From contig NZ_BQME02000001.1 in NCBI RefSeq assembly GCF_022180385.2, positions 2,796,441 to 2,860,440 of the forward strand: 64,000 nucleotides of DNA, written 5' to 3'. The first letter of the stretch is position 1; every line of letters starts with the position of its first letter. The translations under genes and the position numbers were made by a program. Origin of the DNA: Paenibacillus sp. L3-i20 (lineage in GTDB: Bacteria > Bacillota > Bacilli > Paenibacillales > Paenibacillaceae). Positions 1 to 8,937 of this stretch are shown here, one piece after another. The notes beneath the pieces are model-generated. The model did no database searches. It saw only the letters and a program-made list of their open reading frames with translations, and had not been told where the DNA came from.

Positions 1-1
1 T

Positions 2-769
2 GTACATTACCCGCATTTAGAAATATCGTTTACGTTATATGGAAATGGAAATTGGTCGATTGCCGGCAGCCAGAAGGAGTGTGCCATTAAATCTGGAACA
101 GGAAACGTCATTTACATAAATAATGCTCAAATTCGGTTTGAACATCGGCAAACGGATCGTTTGATTCATTTGGAGCTTCGCATAGATATGAGGTTATGGA
201 GGCAACTATTTACGGAGTTCCCTTGGCATCCTCATGATTCCTTCTATTACAAACAACATTCCCTCTCTCCGGAAATACAGACTATATTGGATCAACTGCA
301 AAATTGTCCATACAGTGGGCCGATGGGCCAATATTATTTGGAGGGCAAAGCAATCGAGCTTATTGCAATTTGTTGGTATGGTATGGATCAGACCCAAGAT
401 ATGGAGTTGCGAGCAACGCAACTGAAAAAGGCGGATATTGATAAGTTGTATCAAGCGAAAGAAATTTTGCGCCATACACAGAGCTGTCCTCCAGGGCTTC
501 TTGAGCTTGCAAGGCAAGTTGGATTAAACGATTTTAAGCTGAAGGCAGGTTTTAAAGAGCTGTTCGGTACAACGGTGTTCGGTTATATTCGTGAGGAAAG
601 AATGAACACTGCCCGAATGCTGCTTGAGCAGGGACAAACAAACGTAAGTGAAACCGCATTAATGGTAGGATATTCGAATATGAGCCACTTTTCTGCGCTA
701 TTTCGCAAAACATTCGGTTTTAATCCGAGTGAGGTTTCCAAAAAAAGAAAGATCTCGGATTGTATGTGA
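2..769 (+). CDS. AraC/PchR-type transcriptional regulator, 5' end outside the window
   Basis: The reading frame is open to the left edge, so the true start lies outside; 255 codons are visible. The last ~95 residues form two AraC helix-turn-helix units: the first around KLYQAKEILRHTQ to the LARQVGLND segment, the second around ETALMVGYSNMSHFSALFRKTFG. The spacing and wording are typical of the PchR branch, whose members often control iron/siderophore uptake in response to a siderophore bound by the N-terminal half (family knowledge). The visible N-terminal half would be the ligand or cupin-like part. A bidirectional terminator follows. The target is unknown because the upstream neighbour is not in the window. 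Confidence 0.85.
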   Translation, partial: VHYPHLEISFTLYGNGNWSIAGSQKECAIKSGTGNVIYINNAQIRFEHRQTDRLIHLELRIDMRLWRQLFTEFPWHPHDSFYYKQHSLSPEIQTILDQLQNCPYSGPMGQYYLEGKAIELIAICWYGMDQTQDMELRATQLKKADIDKLYQAKEILRHTQSCPPGLLELARQVGLNDFKLKAGFKELFGTTVFGYIREERMNTARMLLEQGQTNVSETALMVGYSNMSHFSALFRKTFGFNPSEVSKKRKISDCM

Positions 770-810
770 GATTGGCACCTATTGGGCTAGGTAGCAAAGT
801 AAAGTAAACT

Positions 811-853
811 AAAGAAGCCTTCACTCCCGTATTAAATGGAGTATGGCTTCTTT
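811..853. terminator. bidirectional terminator between the AraC gene and the stalk-domain protein
   Basis: AAAGAAGCC at 811-819 pairs with GGCTTCTTT at 845-853, and an inner ACTCC/GGAGT extends the stem. It sits between two converging genes. Confidence 0.75.
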
Positions 854-873
854 GTATGTCTACTGAAATTTTT

Positions 874-2484
874 TTACTTCCAATGTTTCTCTTCCCACCG
901 AATTTGTGACTGTAGCCTGAACTGGTCCAATTGTAATTGGGTTAGCTTCGGTAATTCGGGGTTAGTCTGAACGAGCACAAGCCGGGATTCCGAGTTCCAG
1001 CCAACCTTTGCTCCGAACGCTTCTAATACTGTTCGTGCTGGTATATAGGTGACTCCTTTTGTTGTAAGTGGAGGAGCAATGAGTGTATGAGCTTTGCCGT
1101 TAATATAAGCTGTTTTTGAATTGATGGTGAGCACTACAGTGACACCATCAAGGCTAGCAGTAACTTTACGTTTAGCATGATCATAGCCGATCTTGGCACC
1201 TAACTTTTTCAAAAGTTCTCTGAAAGGAACAAGGGTAGTTCCTTTATTAATAATTGGCGTATTAACAAGCTCAACAAGTTCATTGTCCCACACAACAGCT
1301 GCTTTATAGTCTATATCTTTAGGTGCGGCTACTAAGTCGATTAGCCAATCGCCCGCAGGTGGAAGTTTAACGGTAAGTGGCTCATGAAGAAAGTTGATCC
1401 ATTCCCCAGTCTGCGCATCAATATAGGGGTGCGGCTCTTGATGTAACAATGGTACTCCTTGCTTAAGTCGTAAATAATAGAAGGGTTCTGCCTTACCAAG
1501 TTCCGTGTCCGTATATTGTAGCTCTAGTTCGTATAAGGAAAGAAGACGATGTTTTGCGTATTCTTTAGAATATTTAGCTTTTACGTTTTTTGGAGGTGAT
1601 GACGTTTGTGGAGCCTTCCCTTCAGAGAAGTTTCCCTTCGCATCTAACTTGTAAACTACAGGACCGTTATTTAAGGAATTAGGACTAACTGTATAGATGG
1701 GTTTAAATTTCTCTGGTTGCCGAAGATCCATTGAGCTCACGAGACTAGGTTCAATTGCATTGAACAAAATACGACCTGCTTTTTCTGGACTGATGATGTC
1801 CTTAGGTAGATGAAAGGTAGTTTTTGACCAGCTAAAGCTGTATTCGCTTATTGTATTATCTGATGGGTTAACTCTAAACGTTATCCCGTTGTTCAGATAG
1901 GGTACACCATTATGTGTTCGATTAAATCGGACTGAAGGAAACAGAGATCCACGTTCATTAGCTACGTAATCAGAGATTGCGTAATTATCGTGTTTATAGT
2001 CCGCATCTATCTTCCAGTTGTTACTGTATAAGAAGTCAGTTGCTGCTTTAATTATGTTAGCTTGAATTGTTTGTGGATCAGGGAGTTCGCATGGATAAGC
2101 ACAGCCCTTGTTATTTAATCTAACATTTTCATGGAAATCCAAGAGCTCACCTGAAGCTGCGCTCAGTGTAATGCCGCCGCTTTCCTTAATGAACTCCTTT
2201 TCAGTATTTTTACCGACAGAGTAACTTATTTTCCATGCTTCAACTGGCTTTGTTTCCTTTATTGCTTTGATCTCGGCTTTCTCTTCCGGCAACAACTTCA
2301 ATTGTTTTGCTCGTTCAATCGCTTGTTTGCTGTCAGTAAGCTTAACTGCAGCAAGTGCTTCAAGTGCATTGACCTCAGATGTAGTTGTTATTGATAAGCC
2401 GCCAAAAGCAATAACAGCAACCAGAAACAACTTCAACCACACATATGTTGTACTCATACGTTTTTCACTTTGTGAATGGTACAT
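874..2484 (-). CDS. secreted YcdB/YcdC-like protein with a copper-amine-oxidase-type stalk domain
   Basis: 536 residues. The start at 2484 is supported by AAGGTGG about 8 bases upstream; the next Met (residue 10) has no site. Residues ~12-41 are a signal peptide (hydrophobic core then a small-residue cleavage region). The middle part resembles YcdB/YcdC (DUF4901-like) repeats found in Bacillus and Paenibacillus secreted proteins. Residues ~405-505 hold the paired beta motifs LVPFRELLKKLGAKIGYD and YIPARTVLEAFGAKVGW, typical of the copper amine oxidase N-terminal-like domain used as a surface stalk. No catalytic residues are apparent. Likely an extracellular or cell-wall-associated protein of unknown role; the enzyme name of the domain does not imply amine oxidase activity. 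Confidence 0.8.
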   Translation of the reverse strand: MYHSQSEKRMSTTYVWLKLFLVAVIAFGGLSITTTSEVNALEALAAVKLTDSKQAIERAKQLKLLPEEKAEIKAIKETKPVEAWKISYSVGKNTEKEFIKESGGITLSAASGELLDFHENVRLNNKGCAYPCELPDPQTIQANIIKAATDFLYSNNWKIDADYKHDNYAISDYVANERGSLFPSVRFNRTHNGVPYLNNGITFRVNPSDNTISEYSFSWSKTTFHLPKDIISPEKAGRILFNAIEPSLVSSMDLRQPEKFKPIYTVSPNSLNNGPVVYKLDAKGNFSEGKAPQTSSPPKNVKAKYSKEYAKHRLLSLYELELQYTDTELGKAEPFYYLRLKQGVPLLHQEPHPYIDAQTGEWINFLHEPLTVKLPPAGDWLIDLVAAPKDIDYKAAVVWDNELVELVNTPIINKGTTLVPFRELLKKLGAKIGYDHAKRKVTASLDGVTVVLTINSKTAYINGKAHTLIAPPLTTKGVTYIPARTVLEAFGAKVGWNSESRLVLVQTNPELPKLTQLQLDQFRLQSQIRWEEKHWK

Positions 2485-2650
2485 GACACACCACCTTTAT
2501 CCATTTTATAAAAAAGTAGACGAATATCGTTTGAAAAGGTTGCGAAGAAATAATGGTTCTTAGAATTTTCTAACATTGTCAAAAATGTGTAACGTATTGT
2601 GAAATAATGAGATTAAGATAAGGATAAGGGAACTAGGAGCTAATAGGGCA

Positions 2651-2988
2651 ATGAATATTTTTTTTGAAATTTACTTACCATCATTCAAGCTGAAGATGAA
2701 TCGGAGAGTCATGATAGTTATTACTGGGTTCAAAGTGGGCTGGGAGATACTTTATTTTCAATGGGCCATTATAAGGAATGTATTCAGGCGTCCCTTATCG
2801 CACGAGAATGGACACTTACAAATCAGGTGCCGTTACCCTCCATATGTTTAGGCAGGGCCTACTTAGCTTTGGGTAATCATTATCAAGCAAAAGTGTATTT
2901 TATCGAGGCGCATCGCTTTGCGGGAGATTCGTTATATGAAGGTCTGCATGAGGATGAAAAAGAATTTCTGAGCCAAGTGATCGCATAG
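2651..2988 (+). pseudogene. frameshifted small TPR-repeat protein
   Basis: An ATG at 2651 follows a GGAG at 2635 and opens a short frame that runs out at 2851. The convincing protein sequence lies in another frame, from just after a TGA at 2665 to the TAA/TAG region at 2988. There two TPR units can be read: one around SGLGDTLFSMGHYKECIQAS and one around CLGRAYLALGNHYQAKVYF. A one-base deletion near 2672-2680 would join the start to the TPR frame. Small two-repeat TPR proteins of this look occur in some toxin-immunity neighbourhoods, but nothing here proves that. It is either a real decayed gene or a sequencing error. Confidence 0.5.
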
Positions 2989-3000
2989 AACAAATGTCAA

Positions 3001-3073
3001 AGATCGCACTAATCAGTTAGAATTAACGCTAAAGATCGAACTAAGCGGTCATTATAATCTGTGAGTGCGATCT
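3001..3073. other. long-loop inverted repeat after the TPR remnant
   Basis: AGATCGCACT at 3001-3010 is matched by AGTGCGATCT at 3064-3073. TCAAA/TTTGA outside the arms can extend it. A second partial copy (AAAGATCGAACTAA) lies in the loop. It could act as a terminator for the converging genes or be a remnant of an imported element. Confidence 0.35.
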
Positions 3074-3104
3074 CATTGTTTGACTACGATATAAATGCAA
3101 CAGA

Positions 3105-3881
3105 TTATTTGGGAATCATCCCCTTCTGTTTCAAATAATGATCCATCGCTAGTTGAAGCCAATCATTCTCCTCAGGTGTGAAGGGAGTTGGCGCGAGTGC
3201 TTCAAGTTCTTTCAATTTTTCTTCCTCAATTTCAGCGAGACCGGCGATCTCTTCTAATAATTCTGCCCCAACATATCCGAGATTGAGCTGAATGGACTCT
3301 TCGATCATTTGTTGAACTTCAGGGTTGTCAATTGGACTGCCAACTAGTCGCCGAGTTTCCTGAACGAGTTTAATATACTGCTTGTCGAGTTCCTCTAACT
3401 CTTCATCTGATCGATCAAAAAGCCCGCTAATCGTTTTGGACTCTACATATTGTCCGAGCCATTCACGTTGAGCCTTTTCGGACTGAATGTTTTGGATGAT
3501 ACTAATTAACACTCCACTATCAATGACCTTTGTTTCCTCTAGCAGCGAAATCGCTCGTTGAATCGCTTTTAACGTCGTATCCAAATGGGCTTTTTTCACT
3601 TCCAGCTCTTTTTTCTGAGCGAGCAACGTCTCTTGCAAACTGGCATCGAATTGCTGCTGCTCTACAAATTGAATAATTTGTTCCAAACTATAGCCAAGAA
3701 ACTTGAAAGTAACAATTTTCTGTAAGGTCACAATATCACTTTGTGAATATTGACGATGTCCTGATTTCGTGTTTTTAACTGCTTTTAACAAACCAATTTC
3801 ATCATAATAGTGAAGGGTGCGAATCGATATACCGGTAAGTTTAGAAATTTGTCCAATCGAATAGATAATAGGTTGATTCAT
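3105..3881 (-). CDS. MerR-family regulator with TipAS-type ligand domain (Mta/TipAL-like)
   Basis: 258 residues. Residues 1-75 are a MerR winged helix (IGQISKLTGISIRTLHYYDEIGLL), followed by a coiled-coil dimerisation helix at ~85-125. The acidic helical C-terminal half (~150-250) matches the TipAS antibiotic-recognition domain layout. Such regulators bind drugs or cyclic peptides and activate efflux or their own gene. The ribosome binding site AAAGGTGG precedes the ATG. The promoter just upstream has the 19-bp spacer and dyad typical of MerR autoregulation. The effector is unknown. Confidence 0.9.
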   Translation of the reverse strand: MNQPIIYSIGQISKLTGISIRTLHYYDEIGLLKAVKNTKSGHRQYSQSDIVTLQKIVTFKFLGYSLEQIIQFVEQQQFDASLQETLLAQKKELEVKKAHLDTTLKAIQRAISLLEETKVIDSGVLISIIQNIQSEKAQREWLGQYVESKTISGLFDRSDEELEELDKQYIKLVQETRRLVGSPIDNPEVQQMIEESIQLNLGYVGAELLEEIAGLAEIEEEKLKELEALAPTPFTPEENDWLQLAMDHYLKQKGMIPK

Positions 3882-3924
3882 CTTTTAGCCACCTTTTACC
3901 TTAAAAAATATGTACATAAGTATA

Positions 3925-3955
3925 AGCATACAACCTAACGTAACGGGAGGTGCAA
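3925..3955 (-). promoter_or_regulatory. MerR-type long-spacer promoter with operator dyad
   Basis: Reading the minus strand, TTGCAC (3955-3950) and TATGCT (3930-3925) are separated by 19 bp instead of 17. The spacer and its edge hold the imperfect dyad ACCTCCCGT-T-ACGTTAGGT (3951-3933), with 7 of 9 arm positions matching. That geometry is the hallmark of MerR-family targets, and it lies 44 bp upstream of the MerR start, so autoregulation is likely. Confidence 0.75.
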
Positions 3956-4112
3956 CTTTTTTGTATAAATATTTCTCTTATTGCCCGCTACGGGGCTGTT
4001 GTTTTGCCTCACTTTCCACTAAATAATTAGCAATAATATGGTAAAGTTAGTAGTGACCTAATTGATTATTTTAGATATGTTTGCGCAAATAAAAAGGAGG
4101 TACAGAGCTGCC

Positions 4113-4874
4113 ATGAAGCCGAACTTTAGTATTGAAGGGAAAGTTGCTATTGTAACGGGAGCAAGCAAAGGAATAGGATACGGATTGGCTAAAGCTATCG
4201 CAGCATCGGGAGCCAAGGTGGCAGTTACTGCGAGGAATAGAGATGACCTAACGGCACTGGTAGATGAAATAAGCGCCGAAGGTGGGATTGCGTCAGCGTA
4301 TTCTTTGGATGTCCGTGATGTGATTGCAATTCGATCAGTCTTTCAACAGGTCGTCAACGATTTTGGCAGTTTAGATATTCTCGTTAATAATGCGGGGTTT
4401 GGCGAGGGGATGTTAGCAGAGGACGTTACAGAGCAATACTGGGATGACATGTTGGATACTAATTTGAAGGGCGTGTTTTTCTGTTGCCAAGCTGCTGGTC
4501 GGTATATGTTGGAGCAAGGATATGGGAAAATTGTTAATATAAGCTCTCAAGTAAGTATCGTAGGTATTCCAGAAGGAGTTGCGTATTGTGCTTCTAAAGG
4601 TGGTGTTAATCAGTTGACCAAGGTGCTCGCTTTAGAGTGGTCAAGTAGAGGCGTTAACATTAACGCTGTTGGACCAACCTTTATACATACGCCTGGCACT
4701 GCCGAGCGGCTAGAAACACCAGAGTTCAAAGCAAATGTGCTTTCGCGAATACCGATGGGTAGAATAGGTACAATTGATGATGTAGCTGGAGCTGTCATTT
4801 ATTTAGCTTCTCCAGCTTCTGATCTCGTTACAGGGACGTTGCTAGTAGTAGATGGCGGATGGACAGCACAGTAG
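4113..4874 (+). CDS. short-chain dehydrogenase/reductase (SDR, gluconate 5-dehydrogenase-like)
   Basis: 253 residues from the ATG at 4113, chosen because AAAGGAGG (4093-4100) lies about 12 bases upstream; an in-frame TTG at 4062 has no site. The classical SDR signatures are present: cofactor motif TGASKGIG near residue 16, NNAG near 89, catalytic Ser in NISSQ, and the YxxxK pair in YCASKGG. The C-terminal TGTLLVVDGGW is typical of carbonyl/sugar-acid-type SDRs. NAD(P)-dependent oxidoreductase; the substrate cannot be told from sequence. It is followed at once by a Lin0512-family gene, probably in one transcript. Confidence 0.92.
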   Translation: MKPNFSIEGKVAIVTGASKGIGYGLAKAIAASGAKVAVTARNRDDLTALVDEISAEGGIASAYSLDVRDVIAIRSVFQQVVNDFGSLDILVNNAGFGEGMLAEDVTEQYWDDMLDTNLKGVFFCCQAAGRYMLEQGYGKIVNISSQVSIVGIPEGVAYCASKGGVNQLTKVLALEWSSRGVNINAVGPTFIHTPGTAERLETPEFKANVLSRIPMGRIGTIDDVAGAVIYLASPASDLVTGTLLVVDGGWTAQ

Positions 4875-4911
4875 GAGACTATTTTTTGAAGATAGGGGTA
4901 GAAATTATATA

Positions 4912-5271
4912 ATGGACAAATTAATGTTTGTAGAAATTGGGATGGGGATCGATCTCCATGGGCAAAATGTGACCAAAGCGGCGGTTAGAGCTGTTCAAAA
5001 TGCGATTCATCATAATTCGATGCCTGGCATTCGCTCAGTTTTGCCAGATGGTGACTTGAACAACATGAAAGTGAATGTCAGACTGGCGATTCCCGCTGAT
5101 ATGGAGTCTCTTGATGTAGAGACGGTCAGGAGGGAGCTTCCATATGGACAAGTAACGGTTGAAGTTGTTCCAGGCGGCATGGTTACAACAAGTGGGATTG
5201 TACTGCCTGACAAGGAAGATCGTAACGATCTAGCTTATGTCGTCATTGCATCGGTTGAAGTTGGCTATTAA
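4912..5271 (+). CDS. Lin0512 family protein (TIGR02058-like)
   Basis: 119 residues from the ATG at 4912, with AGGGG about 13 bases upstream. An earlier in-frame start at 4852 would overlap the SDR end and is not favoured. The opening MFVEIGMGIDLHGQNVTKAA and the central NAIHHNSMPGI are diagnostic of the small conserved Lin0512 family of unknown function, found in Bacillota and related bacteria. No catalytic residues are assigned in the family to my knowledge. The pairing with an SDR 37 bp upstream suggests a shared, probably metabolic, role. Confidence 0.85.
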   Translation: MDKLMFVEIGMGIDLHGQNVTKAAVRAVQNAIHHNSMPGIRSVLPDGDLNNMKVNVRLAIPADMESLDVETVRRELPYGQVTVEVVPGGMVTTSGIVLPDKEDRNDLAYVVIASVEVGY

Positions 5272-5380
5272 TGAATCGGACGTGACAATATTGTAATATT
5301 CCCTGCAAGGTTGTTCGATGGCTGCATATTATGTTCTACATTATGATAAGAACAGGCCAAAGACAAAGGGGAGATAACAA

Positions 5381-5520
5381 ATGAAAAACCGTACATTTAA
5401 ATCAACTTATATTATTATTAGCTGCCTGTTTAGTATTGTCTTTACAGGTCGGAAAAATGCAATGTTCATGGAAGAACAACATACAAAATCGTAAAGCTGA
5501 GTGGTGGAAACGACCAATAG
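5381..5520 (+). pseudogene. possible decayed small lipoprotein gene
   Basis: A good start context (AGGGGAG, then ATG at 5381) opens MKNRTFK. The expected signal sequence, LILLLAACLVLSLQVG, is in the next frame, and a plausible tail (HGRTTYKIVKLSGG) is in a third frame ending at TAG 5518-5520. The pieces read like a lipoprotein broken by two indels. The 37-codon frame actually available is unlikely to be functional. A terminator-like hairpin follows at 5556. Confidence 0.35.
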
Positions 5521-5555
5521 AACACATTAATCACTTAATGATAAATAGACGTATT

Positions 5556-5592
5556 GGGACAATCTACGCAGAGATATGCGGGTTGTCCTTTT
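5556..5592 (+). terminator. terminator-like hairpin
   Basis: GGACAA at 5556-5561 pairs with TTGTCC at 5582-5587, with CGCA/TGCG inside and a T-rich stretch after. It overlaps the end of the convergent acyltransferase gene. Confidence 0.5.
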
Positions 5593-6736
5593 TCTTATGC
5601 TCATTTTTCCCAAATAACAACCAAGCAAACGGGAAATAACGATTGGTGAAAGCAACGATTACCCAAGAGCCGATTAGGGCGAGCACAAATCCACCGGCAT
5701 ACCATCCGTGAAGAATTGCGGTATGTTCAGTTGTTGGACGAAGTTCCCGATAAGCCGCAAGTAATAGTGGATGCAGTAAATAGATACCGAATGCGAATTG
5801 ACCGAGTTCACGAAGCTTTCGGAGAAGGAAATGGGCGCTCACTTTCCGTTGAAGATAAAAGGCTGCTTGCATAAATACGAATGAGGACATAAAGATATAC
5901 ACATTCCAAATCATACTGTATACATATTTCGGATAGACGATATGATGAACTCTAAGTTTATATTGGATGATGACGTGACTAAGACCAGTCAAAATCCAGA
6001 GGCTCCAAATGGCTGCGGATGTGATTTTTGTTCGCTTTTTTTTAACATGCTCAGTTGTTGAAAATAAAAAGTGCTGTATTTTTTTGAAATGAATGCCTAC
6101 ATAAACACCCAGCATATAAAAGCTGAAATATGAGAACGCCCAGCTCCCAATGTTAGGAATATAGATGAAATGATCAAGTGCATAAAAGCCCCATTGTAAA
6201 GAAAAGCCGAATGGTATACACCATGGAATGAAACGAGGGAACTTTTGGAGCGCTAGAAGTATGATTGGGAATAACAAATAAAATTGAATACTTATAAAAA
6301 CAAAATAAAGATGAGAATACGATGTGCCCGTTAAAAGTTTAATGGCATAATCAATGAACAAATTGGGGGGCAACTGACCGTCTTCTCTAGTAAGTGCAAC
6401 TGCTCCGTAATAGATTGTCGAAAAAACAAGAAATGGTATAATAATGTAAACCAATCTTCTTCTATAAAAGGAAATAAGAGTACTCTTATTTATCGGTTTA
6501 TGGAAATAACTAAGGAATAGCACAAAGCTGCTAAGGAAAATAAAGATTGGTGTGCCGAATTTCATAAATATATTAATAAAGTTATAGATGGGATAACTAT
6601 TTTGATGAGGCAACATTTCAATCGTAGCAAATGAAGTGGCATGTACTGCGAGTACACCTATTATGGCAAAAGCACGTACGAAATCGATTTCGGTTATTCG
6701 GCTTTCTTTTGCAATAATCGTACTTAGTTTGCTCAT
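5564..6736 (-). CDS. membrane acyltransferase (Acyltransferase_3 family)
   Basis: 390 residues with about ten hydrophobic segments. The N-terminal EIDFVRAFAIIGVLAVHATSF carries the conserved Arg and His of the acyltransferase-3 family (OafA/IcaC-like), which transfers O-acyl groups, usually acetyl or succinyl, to cell-surface carbohydrates. GGAGGT precedes the ATG at 6736. It stands alone in its orientation, next to a plus-strand FAD oxidoreductase. The substrate is unknown; the absence of a C-terminal SGNH hydrolase domain points to the shorter, single-domain branch. Confidence 0.88.
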   Translation of the reverse strand: MSKLSTIIAKESRITEIDFVRAFAIIGVLAVHATSFATIEMLPHQNSYPIYNFINIFMKFGTPIFIFLSSFVLFLSYFHKPINKSTLISFYRRRLVYIIIPFLVFSTIYYGAVALTREDGQLPPNLFIDYAIKLLTGTSYSHLYFVFISIQFYLLFPIILLALQKFPRFIPWCIPFGFSLQWGFYALDHFIYIPNIGSWAFSYFSFYMLGVYVGIHFKKIQHFLFSTTEHVKKKRTKITSAAIWSLWILTGLSHVIIQYKLRVHHIVYPKYVYSMIWNVYIFMSSFVFMQAAFYLQRKVSAHFLLRKLRELGQFAFGIYLLHPLLLAAYRELRPTTEHTAILHGWYAGGFVLALIGSWVIVAFTNRYFPFAWLLFGKNEHKKKDNPHISA

Positions 6737-6852
6737 GTGACCTCCATTAGAAGATTAATATACTTCCAAAATAACCCTAGTAATATATTGTATGAATGGG
6801 TCAGTTACGTCAAGTGCGTATTATTATATCGTTTTGATTATAAGGAGGCATT

Positions 6853-8784
6853 ATGATTAGAAGCAGGAAGAGAAAAATTGTCATCTTTTCAGTATTAATA
6901 TCGCTTTTATTAGCAGCAGGTAGTGTGACGTTTTGGCTTACGATAGAAAAAAAGAATAGCACAAAAAATACTTATTCACCGCAAGCTTTACTTGATGTAG
7001 AGTCTATTAATGAGCCTAAACCACAATATGATGTTATCGTCGCAGGAACTGATCCTGAAGGTGTAACAGCAGCGTTATCTGCCGCAAGGAATGGGTTAAA
7101 AGTGTTATTAGTTGATGGACGAAATAGAGAAATATTGGGTGGGCTCATCACGATTGGATGGTTAAATTCATTAGATTTGAATTATTCACCTAGCCAATCT
7201 GCTATGTCGGGTCAATTTAATTTCCTGAATAAAGGGATATTTCAAGAATGGTATGACCGACTGGAAGGAACATCGGTAGATACGAATACCGCTGCGAACG
7301 CTTTTTATGAAATGGTCAAGGCAGAATCGAATATCGATTTGCTCATGAAGGTTAAGAGCATGGAACCTTTGGTTGAAGTGTCAGGCGCAGCCAAGTCGAT
7401 TAAAGGACTGCAAATTGTTGATAGTGTTGGCAAGATGCATAAAGTGGAATCATCTGCTGTCATTGATGCGACGCAGGATGGTGATATCGCAGCATTAGCA
7501 GGGGCTCCATTTACTTTAGGAAGAGAAGATATCGGTAATCGGGATGCACAGATGGCGGTTACCTTAGTATTCAAGCTTAGTGGAGTGACGCAAGAAGTAT
7601 GGGATTCGTTCGAGAAGATTGGTGATGGTACAGGAATAGACAGCATGAGCGCATGGGGGTTTAAGGAAGCTAGAGAATATGTGTCATCGAATCCAGAGAG
7701 AGTTGGAATACGCGCACTTAATGTAGGCAGGCAAAATGATAACACGGTGCTCATTAATGCGATGCATATATTCGGAATTGACCCGCTAAATCCGGAATCA
7801 GTGAAGGAAGCACTTGAGATTGGTAGAAAGGAAGCACCGCTCATTACAAACTATCTACGCAAAACCTATAAGCAGCTAAAAGATGTTGAGTTTGCTGGTA
7901 CAGCACCAGAGCTATATGTCAGGGAAACAAGACATATTCAAGGTGAATATCGCTTGACGACTGTAGATGTTATGGATAATCGAGATCACTGGGATGCAAT
8001 TGCTTACGGATCTTATAAAGTGGATATTCAACGTCTCAATCATCAGGATAGAGGGGCAATTGTTGTTGCTCCTGAGCAATATGGGGTGCCTTTCCGTACA
8101 TTAGTTCCGCTTGAAGTAGACAACTTATTAGTTGTGGGACGTGCGGCAAGTTTTGATACGATTCCACACGGCAGTGCACGCGTCATACCGCTAGGTATGG
8201 CTACAGCTGAAGCAGCTGGAGCTGCGGTGAAACTTTCGCAAGACAAGAAGGTTACGTTCCGTGAACTATCTAAGTCAAAGGAGTTAATATCAGAGCTTCG
8301 AAAACAGCTAACAAAGCAAGGAATGGACCTGGTCGCTGTTCAGTATGACAAGCCCGAATATATGAAACATAAACATTACAAAGGACTGCTTGCAGCTGTC
8401 AGTATGTCCCTCACTTTCGGCGGTGACTATAATGACGCGTGGGATCTCGACGGTAAAGCAAATGCAGGTCACTTCGCCAATAATATGATGATGGTAAAGA
8501 CGGTTCATTCAGGCAACTTTGCTGGTAATCCATATGCTGCTATAGCAAATCTGGAAGAACCAGGGAAGCAACAGTTAACTCTTGATCAACTAGCATATAC
8601 GGTACTCGTGACTGCGGGTATTGCAGTGGGACCAAAGGAAGCTTTAGCAATGCTCAAAGGCTTACGTCTGGTCGAAGAAAGTACGATTAAAGAGCTTGAA
8701 GATACAACATCTCTAAGCAATGGCGAAGTGTTTTCCATTGTTCGTGATGTTGTGAAAAATCACGTTGGCGTAAGTTACGAATAG
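6853..8784 (+). CDS. membrane-anchored FAD-dependent oxidoreductase
   Basis: 643 residues with AAGGAGG before the ATG. Residues ~8-29 form a single membrane anchor or uncleaved signal, so the enzyme domain is probably outside the membrane. A Rossmann entry follows at ~58-90 (YDVIVAGTDPEGVTAALSAA, then VLLVDG); the dinucleotide-binding loop reads GTDPEG rather than strict GxGxxG. The motif GGLITIGWLNSLD and the later VVGRAASFDTIPHGSARVIP resemble the FAD_oxidored family of large secreted or anchored FAD enzymes. The reaction and substrate are unknown. A hairpin terminator follows at 8819. Confidence 0.85.
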   Translation: MIRSRKRKIVIFSVLISLLLAAGSVTFWLTIEKKNSTKNTYSPQALLDVESINEPKPQYDVIVAGTDPEGVTAALSAARNGLKVLLVDGRNREILGGLITIGWLNSLDLNYSPSQSAMSGQFNFLNKGIFQEWYDRLEGTSVDTNTAANAFYEMVKAESNIDLLMKVKSMEPLVEVSGAAKSIKGLQIVDSVGKMHKVESSAVIDATQDGDIAALAGAPFTLGREDIGNRDAQMAVTLVFKLSGVTQEVWDSFEKIGDGTGIDSMSAWGFKEAREYVSSNPERVGIRALNVGRQNDNTVLINAMHIFGIDPLNPESVKEALEIGRKEAPLITNYLRKTYKQLKDVEFAGTAPELYVRETRHIQGEYRLTTVDVMDNRDHWDAIAYGSYKVDIQRLNHQDRGAIVVAPEQYGVPFRTLVPLEVDNLLVVGRAASFDTIPHGSARVIPLGMATAEAAGAAVKLSQDKKVTFRELSKSKELISELRKQLTKQGMDLVAVQYDKPEYMKHKHYKGLLAAVSMSLTFGGDYNDAWDLDGKANAGHFANNMMMVKTVHSGNFAGNPYAAIANLEEPGKQQLTLDQLAYTVLVTAGIAVGPKEALAMLKGLRLVEESTIKELEDTTSLSNGEVFSIVRDVVKNHVGVSYE

Positions 8785-8818
8785 CTTCTATTATAAAATA
8801 TTGAAACGTAATTATGGG

Positions 8819-8856
8819 CTGTACACCGTCGTGCCTGCTGACGGGGTACAGTTCTT
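8819..8856 (+). terminator. terminator after the FAD oxidoreductase
   Basis: CTGTACACCGTC (8819-8830) pairs with GACGGGGTACAG (8840-8851); a modest T-rich tail follows. Confidence 0.6.
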
Positions 8857-8937
8857 ATTGTACTTTCTTTAACTTAGCAAAAGCGATCAAAAACAAGTAA
8901 ACATCCTATGTTAATGTTTGATACAAGGAGTGATCAC

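Noticed and set aside
7305..7844. Minus-strand frame of 179 codons
   Set aside because: Lies entirely inside the FAD oxidoreductase gene; Ser-rich composition typical of an antisense shadow.
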